Shown: positions 25,601-39,268 of the stretch, piece by piece
How positions within the stretch are numbered: the stretch's first letter is position 1
Layout of the letters: each line of letters starts with the position of its first letter
Assembly (NCBI GenBank): GCA_034190875.2
Contig: CM067356.1
Location: 23,790,218 to 23,854,217 of the forward strand
From: Urechis unicinctus
Lineage: Eukaryota; Annelida; Polychaeta; Xenopneusta; Urechidae
Direction of reading: 5' to 3'
DNA length: 64,000 nucleotides
The notes under the pieces: model-generated
Databases searched by the model: none
What the model was told of the DNA's origin: nothing
What the model saw: the letters and a program-made list of their open reading frames with translations, nothing else
Made by a program: the position numbers and the translations under genes

Positions 25601-26539
25601 ACGTTAAAGATAAACTTTTGGCAACTTAGAAGCAATTTCTGACATAAATTACGGCAATACATGGACAAAATATCAATGATATAAAAAACAATATATAGCC
25701 TGTGCAAGTGATTTGTTATTATTTGTGATTTTGGTGGATGCGCCAATGTTCAAATTGCCGTTGTCGATGTCCACATCAGCTCGTGGTAGGGAATGGGGAT
25801 AACATATAGATGCAAACACTGGATTGTCCATAGCGCTCAACGCAAACCGACATTGATTATTACAATCAAAATTGATGGACACGAAAAGCATTGCTATTGA
25901 AGGCCTGATTGAATGATGGTTTGGTTCGTTAAATATTGCCATAAAAGTCAAAAGCATGATTTATGATGATGGGGGTATTGTGCTGGGTTTCTGGGAACAT
26001 TATTGGGGATGATCTAATGTGCCCATTTCGACGCGGAACCGTTTGAATTGCACACCACACGTAATTAACAATGACAGATAAGCCTGGTTAATGGTCTTCC
26101 TAATGAAGCATTTATCTCGACGCTGTGTAGAAAATACTGGCAATTTGTTAGCTATAAAGGAGAGTGATAGGAAGAGGTATACTCAAAGTGATATATATAT
26201 AGTATGTCGTTGAAATGAGCTATAAATAGTAATAAAGTAACTTAATGCACAGAAGTCGCAGTTGGGTAACTGTCATAACACATTGTTTCCTACAGCTACT
26301 GTATGTTAGGATAAGGATAAAGAGAAGTAATGAAAAAGAGAAAAAACCTGAAGTCCCAGCCGGAATTCTCAACATGATTTATCAACGAAGACCTAACCAG
26401 ACTGCGAACTGAACGGAAATGTCACTGCGAACTGAACTCTACTACCATAACTCATAACGGAAATGTCATTGGAAAAGACTCCAAAAACAATATCATCCAT
26501 ATACGCAACTTGTCTCTATCGCTATTGTTGACTGTTATC

Positions 26540-28000
26540 TTAAATTTTGAATGTCCTTTCAAATTAATGTTGATGATAAAAACTCGCTGGAGGATATAGA
26601 CCCTGATGATACTGTGCTTAATGAACAACTAACTGAATGTGATTATCATTAAAACCAAATCTTTTCACTTTAAAGAAGCTCTTTCCTTGTTGCATGTGAA
26701 TACAAGAAGTATTAAAAACACTATGATAATCTAACTGAATATTTGTCTGTACTTAATCACAAGTTCTCTGTGCTTGGTATCACCGAAACTTGGCTGAATG
26801 GTGAGGACAAACACTTGTATGATATTCCTCAATATACTTCTGTTCATGCAACCAGACATAATCAAATTGGTGGTGTCTAATGATATTGAATATATGTGTA
26901 GAAATGATCTAAACGTGTGCAAAAGTTATATGGAATGTTTGTTTGTTGAACTAAAAAGTACAAATTTAGGAGGAGTAAAAGTATTGTCATTGGTGTGATT
27001 TATAGGCCGCCAAATAGATATCAGGGAATTTGTCAATGAACTAAATGTAATATTAATATGTAATATATTTGATGGGTGACTACAATATTAACCTTCTAAA
27101 CTGTGAATAACACTCCCAAACTGCTGAGTTCTTAGATTTTATGAACTCTCAGTCTTTTGTACCTATGATAGACAGATCAACAAGGGTGACACATAGCACG
27201 GCCACCTTAATTGATTTTTCTGATCATTTTCCTGTATTTATAGTGACGGAAGACCTATTGCATAAATCTTCTGACAATGTAACTAGAGTTAGATCATTTT
27301 CTCGAAGAAATGTTTTCGAACCTTATTGTACTCTCATGATTGGACCTCTGTCTTAGAAAGTAATATTGCTAAGAATGCTTATTCACAATTTATTGATGTA
27401 GTACACAATTTCTGGGAGGAGGCATTTCCTTATAAGTAAATGAAAACTAGGCGTGGAAAATATAAGCCTTGGATAACTAATGGTATTTGTAGGTATATTG
27501 ATGTTAAAAACAAGTTGTATATGATGTATTTGAAGAAATAAACCTTGTACAATAAGACTAAGTACAAACGATATAGGAACAAACTTAATGATTTAATAAC
27601 GTTGGCTAAAAAATCATATTATCAAGAATACTTGAGAAAAATAAATCAAATGCCAGACAAACTTGGAAAGTTTTAAAGAAATTATTGGTGCTGAACTTAA
27701 AAACCTATTTTGTATTGTGTTGAACTTAAAAACCATTTTATCGAGTATTTTAAGGAATTTGTATTGAATGGTGATGTAGACAAGTTTTTCTGAAGTATTT
27801 TTTACAAGTTTAAACAGTCTTTTTTACTCATGTTGGTCCAAAGTTATGTGATCAAGATGAAAAAAACAGTAGATTATGACGACAAATAAATTAGACTTAC
27901 CATGATCTCCTTGAACCCCTTTTCTCATGTGATTATTTTATCATTCAATCAAGGTATTGTGCCTCATGAACTAAAATTGGCTCGACTACTTGGGATTGGC
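26540..28000 (+). mobile_element. Decayed Jockey-group (CR1/L2-like) LINE: endonuclease and start of reverse transcriptase
   Basis: Conceptual translation in shifting frames shows the order typical of a non-LTR element ORF2: LLHVNTRSI (26,687), FSVLGITETWLNGED (26,765-26,810), GVIYRPPN (26,992-27,015), MGDYNINLLNCE (27,074-27,109), and SDHFPVF (27,219-27,239). These are the landmarks of an APE-type endonuclease, including the ETWL, GDYN and SDH active-site blocks. The linker follows (KYKPWITNGI near 27,460, KKSYYQEYLRK near 27,610, TWKVLKEIIG near 27,662), then the reverse transcriptase entry ILSFNQGIVPHELKLARL at about 27,938-27,993. Homology stops there, before the catalytic FADD region. 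The frame is broken by several stops (for example within 26,640-26,720 and at 27,437) and by frameshifts; it is dead. It lies inside copy C6. The last stretch (28,000-28,340) is unassigned. Confidence 0.85.
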
Positions 28001-29106
28001 AATGTGGTCATTGTTTACATGTAATATGCAATAAATCGTCTAATTGAATGGTCTTTCAATCATTTGATGATGATGCCAGATTTGTATCACTTAATTGAGA
28101 TTTATGCAACGCTATGTTTATGAATTTATGTTAATGATTCGTAATATAAATCATCGATTCTAGAGTCGCATCAATGGTATTTAGTGCTCCCCGGTGAATG
28201 ATCGGATGTGTTCTACCAATCTACGTCCATTTTAATTTAGGGTAATGCAGGTTAAAGATCAATGTGTACCTTTATTAATGTGTCTTGTATTTAAAGGATT
28301 GTATGTAAATAAACGATTATAACTTTGAAGGGAGATTAATATAGATGTTTGTGCAAATCACAATCTTGAAGAATTAATTCAATACGCCCATAGCATGGCA
28401 TCATATTTACAAAGGTCAATACCTATTTATATGGAACCACGTTTTACGCGAACCAATTCCGAAAGCCTAGTAACAATCAATGCGGCTAGCATAGCTATAG
28501 TTTCTTTGCATGATACACACACAGCAGTTTGACCGAAACTTTGTATGTGATATAAAATTCCACATACTTATTTACCTACAGCGGTGCGAGGTGTTCAGTG
28601 GTTGACATGTAATTTATACACAGTTTTATCATTATTGAAAATGTTTTCAATCGGTAGTGTCATGCTATATCTATTACGTATTCATAATATCTGTCAGCAG
28701 ATGATTTGCTTCTTGGACGCTTAATACCGTTTGAAAATGGTGAGTATATACCGACAGTGATATGAATTCATTTATCTGTGTCATTATTGCTAATGAGACA
28801 TCTAAAATATGGTACACAGTTTCCAATTTCGTCATTTTGTGCTCCAAACAGAGAGTTCGGTCAAAAAGATAAACGAGTGATCTCATGGCTGAGCTTATCT
28901 AACACTATGTGAGCACATTACTACCATCAAACGCCATCAGGATATGTTGGCATATTAAACCAGACGAAAGCACACTGAGTGCAAAAAGTAGGCTAAAAAT
29001 CAACATGTTTATCGTCAAGTATCTAACCAAAGTATCACAAATATGACCACATGTTGAGAATGTCTTCCGTTTTTCGTATCAGACAAATTTCTAGAGGAAA
29101 TCTCTC
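28001..29106. other. Unassigned sequence with one block shared with 33.9 kb
   Basis: The segment 28,345-28,440 ('atgtttgtgcaaatcacaa' to 'aaggtcaatacctatt') matches 33,910-34,020 ('atatttgtacaaatcatat' to 'aaggtcaatacctgtc'), tying the right part of C6 to the left part of C7. The rest shows neither coding-like frames nor recognisable elements. Confidence 0.35.
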
Positions 29107-29329
29107 TTAACCCCTTAACTGTTCAATCCGAATACACCCCTAACTATCCCCCAGTGTTCAATTAAATTAATGAATTTTACTATTTTTCACAAATTTTATG
29201 TGGACGAGTTAACTCGACAGAAACAGCTGTGAAATGGGTGAAGGTGCATGGACGAGTTAACCCATCGGAAAAAATGCATGGCAACCTGCCATGGACGAGT
29301 TTGCTCGTCGGAAAAGGTTAAGGGGTTAA
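29107..29329 (+). mobile_element. piggyBac-type MITE, copy 1
   Basis: The element is bounded by TTAA at 29,107-29,110 and TTAA at 29,326-29,329, the target duplication used by piggyBac transposases. Directly inside are inverted ends CCCCTTAACTG and GGTTAAGGGG (shared arm CCCCTTAAC). The right half carries three spaced copies of a near-palindromic motif, GGACGAGTTAACTCG at 29,202, GGACGAGTTAACCCAT at 29,250 and GGACGAGTTTGCTCGTC at 29,293, about 45 bp apart. At 223 bp with no coding capacity it is non-autonomous. A second copy lies at 56.73 kb in the opposite orientation. Family assignment rests on the TTAA and CCC-type ends only. Confidence 0.8.
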
Positions 29330-32139
29330 AATATATATTAAAATTGTGTTTGTTGCCAAAATAATTTGCTAGCGTCCACTCAAAACGTGAGATCAAACAT
29401 GCATTCAAACGATTAGAACCATGGAGCGAAATAAGGAGCGGTGATATACCGACTTGATAAACAGAGCGGGCAACGGCTATGAGCAAGCGTTTCCAACATT
29501 GATAGAAGGTTGCGATAGCGTCTTATTGATCTACATCATAACAAACGATCGGTACGCAACGGTAATGTAGTTTGCTTAGAGTTTTCCACAATGGTATGAT
29601 AGTTGTCCAAATTGTCTTGTTCTTAGCTTCAAACAAGCACAGTTTACATTTATCAAAGGTTCTACTCCACTGCCTCAATGCATATACGAAACGACACTAT
29701 TGAGCATAGGGTTAACTGTCTCCATACGTATATTCTCGATACAAGCATCGATATCGAGGATATTGCCGAACTAGTGCCCGGCGTTGGGACTTAAATGCTG
29801 GTGCGAACTCTCATTTAGATATATTGTTGTTTTTTTAATCAAACACAGGTATTGTGTGCAAACCACAGTAGATATACAAGGTAACAAAGTGTCGGAGAAA
29901 CAGTCCTGTCATTATTTATGAGAACTTTTTTGATTCATAATGATCCATTCACTGTGATTGTAAGCGCCAGAACACAAGGATGTGATGAGCTACTTGATCT
30001 TTGTCGAGCCTTGGGCGATTCACAAAGAAAGCCGCATGTTTCTGATTACAATATGCTGATTCAAGTTGTAAGGCGACCACAACACAAAACATTACAGTAT
30101 AGCGGAAGTAATAATTCCCCCTTCCGATTAAGATTTTGCGCGGTATACGCTTAATTGGGCATTAAAACAGCTTGTTTATTAATATGGTTATGTATGGGTA
30201 TATAAATACCCAATCAAGTAAGGAGGGTCCCGAGTTCATCTTTCGGTGCTGAATACGGTAGTCACGCTTAACTGGAAAACATCTTGATATCGTCTTAGGA
30301 AGCGATCGTTGTCGTCTTGCCCCAAGTATTTGAACAAGACACTGGAGCAAACAGGAAAACTATATCTGTTTTATGGTCATATATTTATGTCTGACAATCT
30401 GCTGTGATCAATCAAATGTACTTGAACTTTTTTGGCTACTTATTATTGTAAACAGGGAAAAGCGTGAGATAGTATGCATCAGACGTCTCTTGGAGCTGTA
30501 AGGATAAAGTGCTGCAGTGGTCAGATGTTAAACCTCTAGTTATTAATCGTTCAAAGGATATTCATTATATATATTTTTTTTAACGCATAATTGGTTGCAC
30601 GCCTCAAGCATCGAGGCGGCATTTATCGAGTCCGTAACATCACCGATCACAATTTGCGAAAATTGCTTTCTGATGTATTATGGAAAAAGTTGAATATCTC
30701 GGCCGATGGCTCACAGGCAAATGCCATGTATTATCACTCTGAATAGTAACGTCTTGAGTCAGCTTATGCTGTATTCGGGATTCATGCATTTTGCAAGATG
30801 ATGGTCAGATCCATAATTCTGTCCTCAAAATGTGACATGTAGCACGTCGATGAAAAGTGTTAATATGGAAACAATATCAGTCAATGCACACAGTGCTCAG
30901 TTGGAATATATCAACAATACCATGTGTCCTTTATTTATTGGAATTGAGGCATTAAGTATGGGTATAGTGCGGCTGTCTGTAACGGTATGTGCTACTAAGG
31001 GTACCAGTACACATGAAGCTCATGCTGGGCATTAACACAAATTAAAACTGCGAGGCAAAATTGTCCCAAAGAAGACACAATATCTGCATTAGACATTTCA
31101 GTAAATTGATAACCGAGCCCGCAGTGTACATATATTTAACGAACATAATTGCGGTTTTTGTTAATGGGGCTATAGTTGTCAGCATATATGTACAATAGTT
31201 ATTGCCCAAATGATATGGCCGGAGTCTATAGATGAGTTTTTGTTTCGTCGAATTACTTCCAACCGACCATTATACTGAGAGAGTGGCTGTCAAGAATGAC
31301 CCCAAACGGGGTTGTAAAAAAACCCCTAAAGCATAGCCACTACACGATCAGCGTATATGTTCACTGCATTACTGTCCTGCCATTATAAGGAGCCCGACAA
31401 CTAACGGGAAATTTTTCTATATGTTCTCAGGGTTTGTCATGAAATATGCAACGTTATGAGCTGCATTCTCTGCGAAGAAGCAAACCAATAAACCTCCCTT
31501 TTATGGTGAAGGCTACATCTATGCACCCAGTTCATTCCGGTACTAATGCCAGCATCGTACCTCTCATACATGAGCTCTATAGCACGTGTGTGTACATGAT
31601 AATACATTAACACGCTCACTAACATGCATTCATTAGTTGCATGGGTGATGCCTTTCACTTATATTTGGAAGTCGAATCCTCTCACATTCACTTATTCCAC
31701 CCACAGCAAAAACATCTATAACTATCTGACCAGGATATTTCCCACTTTCAGCAACAGAATTTGTCCTGGGCTCTTTTTCAGGCAAAAAATAAATCATCTT
31801 CAGTTGGGTCGTGAGCCTTTACTGTACTGATGATTTACGATTCATACTGACATCATGACAAAGCAATACCGGCTCAAAAAATTACACCCCCATCTCCACA
31901 ATTTTGTTCGCCTTAACGAGTTCATAAATTATCGCGATGAAGACATTCGGAGACTAAGCACCCTTGAAAGTCATTAATGCGGCGTAATGAGGGAAATATT
32001 ATCACAAACTGAAATGTACCCCGCTAGGGACAATTATTGATCACTAGTTTATACTATGGTAGAGGGGAAATTGCCAACATGCAAAGATGAAACTGCTGAG
32101 TGTCGTTAGTACCGGATCTGATTCTAACGGGCTATGAAT

Positions 32140-32895
32140 GCAACTGATAATTAAGGGTCCCTGTGCCCTATTGGCTAGGTGTGATTATACTGTATATAAA
32201 CCATCCACGGCCCATAGGTTTGATTTAATCTAAAAGGGAAAAACGGCATTCTTTCGGGACCTTTTGGCGTACCTTTATAATATTGACCAAATACAGTATG
32301 GACATACATTTGGCCTACAGCTGTGTGTCTTCTAAGCAACTTCAAGCAAATATCAGGATTTGCTTAGGAAAATGCCACGCTCGAATTCATCTACTACAAT
32401 GCTGTAAACAACAACAGCTCATGGTATCTAATAATCTTTTTTTTGAATAAGGCACATCTGTTTTATTCATTGCCTTTTCTGCTGCCATTACATTGAATAA
32501 TTCAATATAGCAGTGTTGTAAAGAAATATTCTAATATTTAGGCGGCTGCAATGCAACCATAATTAAGCGGTCCATGTGCCCTCATTGGCTAACCAATTAA
32601 AGCCACCCCTAAACGACGCCGAACGGCCCCTCAGGTCGACCCGCTAAAAGCCAAACGGCATTCTTTCGGACCTTTTGGCGTACCTTTATAATATTCAACG
32701 AATAAAGTATTGGACTCCTTTCGGCCTACTTCTGTGTTGTCTTGTTGATTCATCACTAAGCAACTTCAAGCACAAAATCAGGATGTGATTAGGAAAATGA
32801 GGTGCCGGTACATAACAGATCTATGTAAACAGGAACAGCTCATGGTATCTAATATTTCTTTTGTTTGAATAAGGCACATCTAAGCATTCATTGCG
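32140..32895 (+). repeat. Tandem pair of ~340-bp promoter/LTR-like units
   Basis: 32,140-32,478 and 32,558-32,895 are copies about 419 bp apart. Shared blocks: ATAATTAAG then GCCCT(C)ATTGGCTA, GGCATTCTTTCGG, CCTTTTGGCGTACCTTTATA, CTAAGCAACTTCAAGCA, ACAGCTCATGGTATCTAATA and GAATAAGGCACATCT. Each unit carries a CCAAT-type ATTGGCTA, followed in unit 1 by TATATAAACC (32,190) and in unit 2 by AATAAAG (32,702). This order of CCAAT, TATA and poly(A)-like signals would suit a retroelement LTR remnant, but I see no primer-binding site, coding part or clean TG...CA ends, so the nature is open. The pair interrupts C6 between its 32.02 kb and 32.91 kb landmarks. Confidence 0.6.
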
Positions 32896-35800
32896 TTGCC
32901 TCGGGTCAATTCATTTCAACAATCACTGATGTATGTTTGTTGTAAGCGGCCATTCAATCATTAACGTATATATGTACTGAAGTTTGACTGATCGTGATAA
33001 GCCTGAAAGTAAAGGGTATGAAGGGCAAATATAAGTAACCATTGTGCCTAACAGCTAAACTAATATCAACATAATCATGCTGTATTTTATTGCTTGTAGC
33101 AAACTGTAAATCCAGCACTGCGCAAGTATTGTTTAGATGAGAGTATTGTTAAAGTGAGAATTCCACTAAAAGTATAAGTTGACATCTGAGCTTTTACAGC
33201 ATTGCATATATCATCCATCCTGCAGCATCGATTCTCTTCCAGTAGCGGGCCAGTGTTGTCTCATTGATTGATATTCTTTTCTCAAAGCGTGACCTCCCAA
33301 ACGCGTGTCAAACAATACGCTGTTGAAATAGGCTACAAATAAGGATTGCGTCGGTCAAAGCACTGTGTGTTCAGCTATATTATTTTCGTTATTTTAATTA
33401 TTGTTGAAAAGAGTTTTTAAAGTTGAAAGAAAACTACCGGCAAGTAGGATCAGAAACATCTAAGAGTCCTAACGGCCAGAATTTTCTTGGTCATAAGCCA
33501 CCATTAGGTGTGCATGACGAATCTAGGAGAGAAACCATCCATCATGTAAGGTTCTTTCATTGCGATGTCAACACTCATTATCCACTGTTGGTAATTTGCA
33601 GTGTAACAGTCATGCGTTATACTTGACACTTTGAGTCTAGTTATAGTTCCAGTTCCTGGTAACCATACATCTCGTTTGAATGAAAGGTATTTCGTAGCAG
33701 CGATGATGTCGCCTGTATTATAAATAATAGAACGGAAAACAATGACCCCGTCAGATCATTGCGTACATAGTACTTTTCGATAATATCCACCTTCATGCTT
33801 TGCAGTCCCTAGAGAAAAGTAGTGATGCGAAAAATCATTTCTCTTGACTCGTATAACTGATATAAGATGGCAACAAATCATATAATTGTCTTACATGCTG
33901 AAAGGTTGAGTAGTATGGATATTTGTACAAATCATATTGTGTAGGCATGTTATAATAAGCCGATACCAGGGAATAATATTTGCAAAACCCAAACACGACC
34001 AAGGTCAATACCTGTCTCTATTGAGAATTGTTCTCATAGTCCAATGACAATAGAAATTTGCTCGCAAACCAAGCGAGCTTACATAATCATGATACACATA
34101 TCATGCAACCGTAGCGATATCATATACAACTTGACTTGTAAAGCCCATTAAAACACAGTCGGTCAAACTAAAGCACTGAAAAGACAGGCTATATGAGATT
34201 TATAAACCATTGCCAAACACGATATCATTTGGCAGCACTCCAACACTCACGAGCGTAACAACACGATGCGGGTACCGTGTTGTCCGAACATTGGTTGAAA
34301 TGGACTAAATGAGCGCAGTAACAAGGCAAGTAGGCGATATGGCTGGTGGTGCAGTAGATTCTTTAAATTGCATGGCATACCCAAATAGCACCATCAGGAG
34401 TAATGCAGATGCCCCTCAGAAGCAATGACATCCTGTTCGATGTACGACCTTATGTTTATTAGACATATCATCATGGCATGGCATCATAACGTTCAGAAGG
34501 TCACTGCATTCATAGCACGAACTAAATCATTGATGTTATAATTGCGGCCTGATGTGAGGAGAGGCAGTCCAATTATCCCTCGTCTTTCGTGTGTGATGCT
34601 TTTTTTTGCAGTTACCCAAGTGGTGGCTGCTAAGAACCAAATGATAGCCATGTGGCCGGTGATGTCATATGTCAAATATGCGTGTGTTGCAATATATCAT
34701 GGTATACAAGCTACCACTATTTATGGAACCACTGGGTGCACTTTGGAATATGAGCCAAACATTGACCTCGTAGTGCCATCATATAATGGTGCTTGGCATC
34801 TATAAATACTGAAAACCACGGCTGCAATGAAGCTTAATCAACCTTAAGGGGTGTCATGGGGCTACTACATTGGTCAGTATCATCATCTTAGGACGAGAAA
34901 GTACGGTACATTGTACCACGCTTTGCAGCTTCCTGCTTTGCTGCACAGTGCTATATTACTACATTTACTGTCTACCATTTGGCATGAATATGCACCATGG
35001 TCTGGAAGTATTGCAATTAACACAGAAGGCCATTCGAAATCGGTGGGTGATGTGCGTTCTTGTTAAGCCAATCATTTTGGAAACCCAACGCTCTAAATGA
35101 GAATTGACCGATACAATGTCCAAACATAGCTGTCATTTGATTAAGGTAGAACTGGTGTTGGTGATTGCTTTGATTGGTGAGTGCACTTCATTTTACCACT
35201 TTACAGGTGATGTTGGTTATTGCGTTATTGCACTCAGCCAGGATGCGAAATGCTTATGACGCAGTTGATATGGCGTTCGTCTATAGGCTCAAAACAACCA
35301 TCACACTGACAGAAGGGCAGTTTATAACATCCTTAGTAGGTGAAAATGGAACCCAGGATCAATACTAGGCGAACTCGAACAGCAAAGACCTTCACTGCAT
35401 AAATGCCCTTTCATTATCAGGAGACGCTTGTATACAGTGCTATCCAACGTGGCGATTGTGTGACATGCAATATGCAACATAATGGAAAGCTACTTTTGCC
35501 AGGCAGTTGACCAATCAACATCACATTATGATGTATAAACTAATCGATGAGCGTACTCATGTTCCATGTTTATGCTGCTCAAGTCCTATGTTTTAGCGCC
35601 ATGCATTGCATTTATCTTTCCATTTTTATTTTATTAAACCGGCAAAGAGGGCAGCTGCTCCCCATCTCATTTGCATACTATTTTGACTGTCTCGCTATCA
35701 ACACCTGTATGCAAGTGGCTCTAATCAGAAGAAGTTTTTGCTAAGCGGTCGTAAGCCAATCATCTGATTTGTCGGATTTGGAATCGATTTTCAAAGCACG

Positions 35801-38800
35801 AATATGCGCAAACCCTGCTTATATGGTAGCTGTGGGAAAACAGCAATAATTGTACTTTCGGGGTTTTCTTGGTCTGGTGCATATAATACAGACTCGTAAA
35901 TTCAAGGCAATAAGTTCGTTTAGAGACTAGGTTTGTAAGAGATGTGGTACATGCCCATTGATCTCAATCATTGACGACAAGTTTATACTACTTAAGGGCA
36001 ATAATCGTCAGCATAGGAAGCACAAAACTGCCAAATGTATTTGGAATCAGATTAGCACGGGCTTTGAAATACTGATATGTATATTGCAAATGCACCAGCC
36101 AGTTCAGGTCATGACGACCATTGATGCGGGGCGTGTTGTCGCGCACACAATATGATCATTATATCGTGATGCCACTGCCACTACTCAATAGATCAGTATA
36201 GAGACAGTTGTACAGAAATAACTCAATACATTGACTTTCCCAGACCACCGGTAATCATATTTGTAATTAGGAGAGCCTGATAACGAATGTTTAAATGAAT
36301 TGATCATTGCCAATAATTGTGGACCTCGGCCATAACCTATCACATAGTGCTATGTCGTTGCTTCAAGGGGATGATTTGATTGACCGTTGCTGTTATCCCT
36401 TCGTTAGATTGTTTAATATACTTAGCATAAAGGTACGCTTTTAACGTGGATCATATAAGATTTTCTAAGGCGATGAGTAACCATCTGGCACACCGAACTC
36501 TGATTTTGAATGACGCAAGAATGTGCAAAGCATTGCCCGTCGCTTGGCTGCATCTTCTTGTCCTATGACCCCTGACTGTCCTGACGCATACATTGGTGTG
36601 CAAGATTTTCACATGACAAGTTGCTCAATGTCAGCAAATTTTAGTTCAGCATCTCGCACGGACGCTTAATACAATTCAAACAGCTTTTCTTGTGATGTAC
36701 ACCGTCATTGTTGGATCAAAACCCTCTGATGCTACCCCTCGACCGACGTAAAGCTTTGCCTATTTGACAGGATAATTAAAAAATTTGATTTCATTAAAGA
36801 GATTATAATTGTGATTTAAGTGGATAGGATAATTGATAGGTTACGGTTCTGACCAAATGCACCTGCCTGAAAACATTGACATGTATGCGTTCGTGGATTG
36901 TACATTTCCGAAATGTTTTTTTGCAGTATATGGTTAGATAGTTATCAAACCTGCACCATATGAAACACTTTCAGTACCTTCCAGCCAGTCAACCAATAAC
37001 GGGGCTGAGTATCAATAATAGTTTATGACATTACAGCCCTGCTATGAAAATATGTCACAGATATAAGCACATTGTCTGAATTGTAGTTGGTGTCAATTTA
37101 ACACAGATGCCACTCACAAGCATTACTATCCCCTCCTGGTGCAACCACATGTATATTATTCATGGCAAAATGGCAGCCTGACCTTTATAAAGTGGCAGCC
37201 TTTCTAGCTAGAACTGAGTCATCCATGTTGATACCAAATACTGAAGTGTGATGGTGCATATATAATATTTATGATGGCTTTGGTCTGTAGTCCCGAACAC
37301 ATACTGTAATACACAGCTACAATTGTTCTGACAGTGACTTATTAATGCGATACTTGGCGTCTATTTATACTGATACAACAGTCTACAATTGAAGTTAGAT
37401 AAATTCCGAAGTGCCGCAAGCACTAAGGTTGCTACAACACTTACAACCTCACTACCATGACATTTAGAATCTCACGGAGATAAATATGTAGACATGTCTG
37501 GAAGTCACACTGTGTGTAGCTTTTTGCATATTGCTTGCTTGAAGCATTGCAGTAAACATATAAGTACCCAGCACCGCAGTATTTTTAACACGCTTCAATA
37601 TTGCCTTAATATTGCCATTCGTCATGTACATCACTGTTCTGGATTTATGAAGAAATGGACATTCAAAGTGGTTGGTGATGTTTATTATTGCACTCAAACA
37701 TCTCGATCCACTTTCATGCAGGGGGAGGATCAATAACACATCATAACGTCCTGTTTAAAACAACACCTTTAACATTTCTCCTAATAATACACCTCACTGC
37801 TTGATTAAAGCAACTCGCAAAGCTGCCAGTGTGGTCCGTAATTGGTCCCCAGTGTAGACGCAGTTTCAATTATCGCCACCTCTAGGCAAAGTACATAGCC
37901 TAATGTTAGCTAATGATAAACGTATCCAACACGCTATACAAAAGGATGTTGCATTGACGTCATCATATATTTCTGTAACTTACAAACAATAAAGGGGCAG
38001 CTCGTCCACTACTTCAAGCTACCTAAATAGCCATACGGAAAAGCAAGTAGAGCCTCCACTATAAATGATTAATACTAGACCACCAACCGCATGGACCCTC
38101 TGATGGTCATATACCCTGATTTCCCCGTCAATATAATAAATATTTATTTGTGCGGTTTTATTTATTTGAGAATGATGCAAACCTGTGATGACAAAATGAC
38201 GGGAAGGATCTGCTGGTCTGTTATTTCTTTCGGGTGCGGTCAAAAACCAGATTCTCGCACATAATGTGGTTTGGTGTCCCTAGAAGACGCTTGATCGCCG
38301 TTAGTCTTGTCATTGTCGACATGCGCCGATCGAGTATCGTTTTGAGTGAATTAATGCGCAATATGCACACTTATTGCCTTGGGGAGCTGCAAATCTTTTG
38401 CTCGACGATCAGAACGATTAACGTGTTCATGCAGCAGATATGCTACGATTCAATGGCGGCTCTGTCAAAGATAACCGGGCATAATACCGCTCTTAAAAGA
38501 TAGCAGAGAAGCCTAAAAACACGGTTTGTTGGTTGAAAACAAAATGTTGGTTGATCCACTACCCACGTTTACCTATAACCTACAATTGTATATCCTTATA
38601 AACCAAGAACGGTTGGCTAAGGGAAAAATACGTAGCTGTTTATCCACAGAAAGTTGTTAGGGTATTGTAATCACGTCTATGCATCGCGCCTTATCGTTTT
38701 AAAGTTATCCCCAGAGTCAGAGGAAAGGTACTCAGGCGCAACGAACGTTGACGGATGGTACAAAGCGACATTGGGTATCCAACCCGACGCATTTACCATG

Positions 38801-39025
38801 CATCTAATACGTCAACTATAACGCATGATTTAGTACTATGCTTGCTTGATTTCATGTGCGGGCTCCTAAGATAATGCATGCAGAAAACCTTATTTAACAG
38901 CTGGTCATTAACAGCGAACTAATATGCCGCGTATCCACTTGATTTCTTGCCCATGTCAATACTGACTGCATATAAACCCCATTATTTTATAAAGAGCAGA
39001 AAAGTAGTTTGGAATTAGTTTCAGA

Positions 39026-39268
39026 GTGGTTTCTAGGTCTACAAAGCATTTTCCATTTGGTCAAGCCATTTACTGCTTACGAGCGCAACCTACTATTAGC
39101 GTAGATGACGAAAGCTGTATCCAGAAGAACCTGCGCGTTATAGACGAGTTGCTGTTGATATCTAAACAGTGGTTGTTGCTGCAAACTCGGCTAGAGGTTC
39201 TCACATGTTCTCGTGTAGGATCTTATCACGGTATGTTTGTTAGCACGTTTAACGATACAAAGATATAG
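39026..39268 (+). other. Weak open frame in block A (doubtful gene)
   Basis: An 80-codon frame whose last 60 codons (from RAQPTISVDDESC to GSYHGMFVSTFND) are matched in A' at about 54,789-54,963. Between the copies I count about four silent and five or six replacement codon differences over 60 codons, close to what neutral divergence gives. Upstream the two copies are in different frames because of a 4-base length difference near 39,060. I recognise no family. The evidence does not favour a gene, but the stretch is among the best conserved of the A/A' pair. Confidence 0.12.

Larger units (their letters stand above)
25601..32960 (+). repeat. Array copy C6 of the long complex repeat, heavily inserted
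   Basis: Landmarks in order: 25,705 and 25,832-25,855 (as 9,908 and 9,985), 25,915 (as 10,090), 26,050 (as 10,215), 29,835-29,970 (as 2,775 and others), 30,685-30,790 with GAATATCTCGGCCGATGGCT (as 11,180), 31,170-31,400 (as 22,755 and 35,200), 31,437-31,500 (as 35,463), 32,020-32,100 (as 11,955 and others), and 32,905-32,960 (as 13,150). Between 26.1 and 29.8 kb lie a LINE, a MITE and a block at 28,345-28,440 that recurs at 33,915-34,020. The 32.14-32.90 kb tandem pair also interrupts it. No host gene is visible. Confidence 0.55.
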
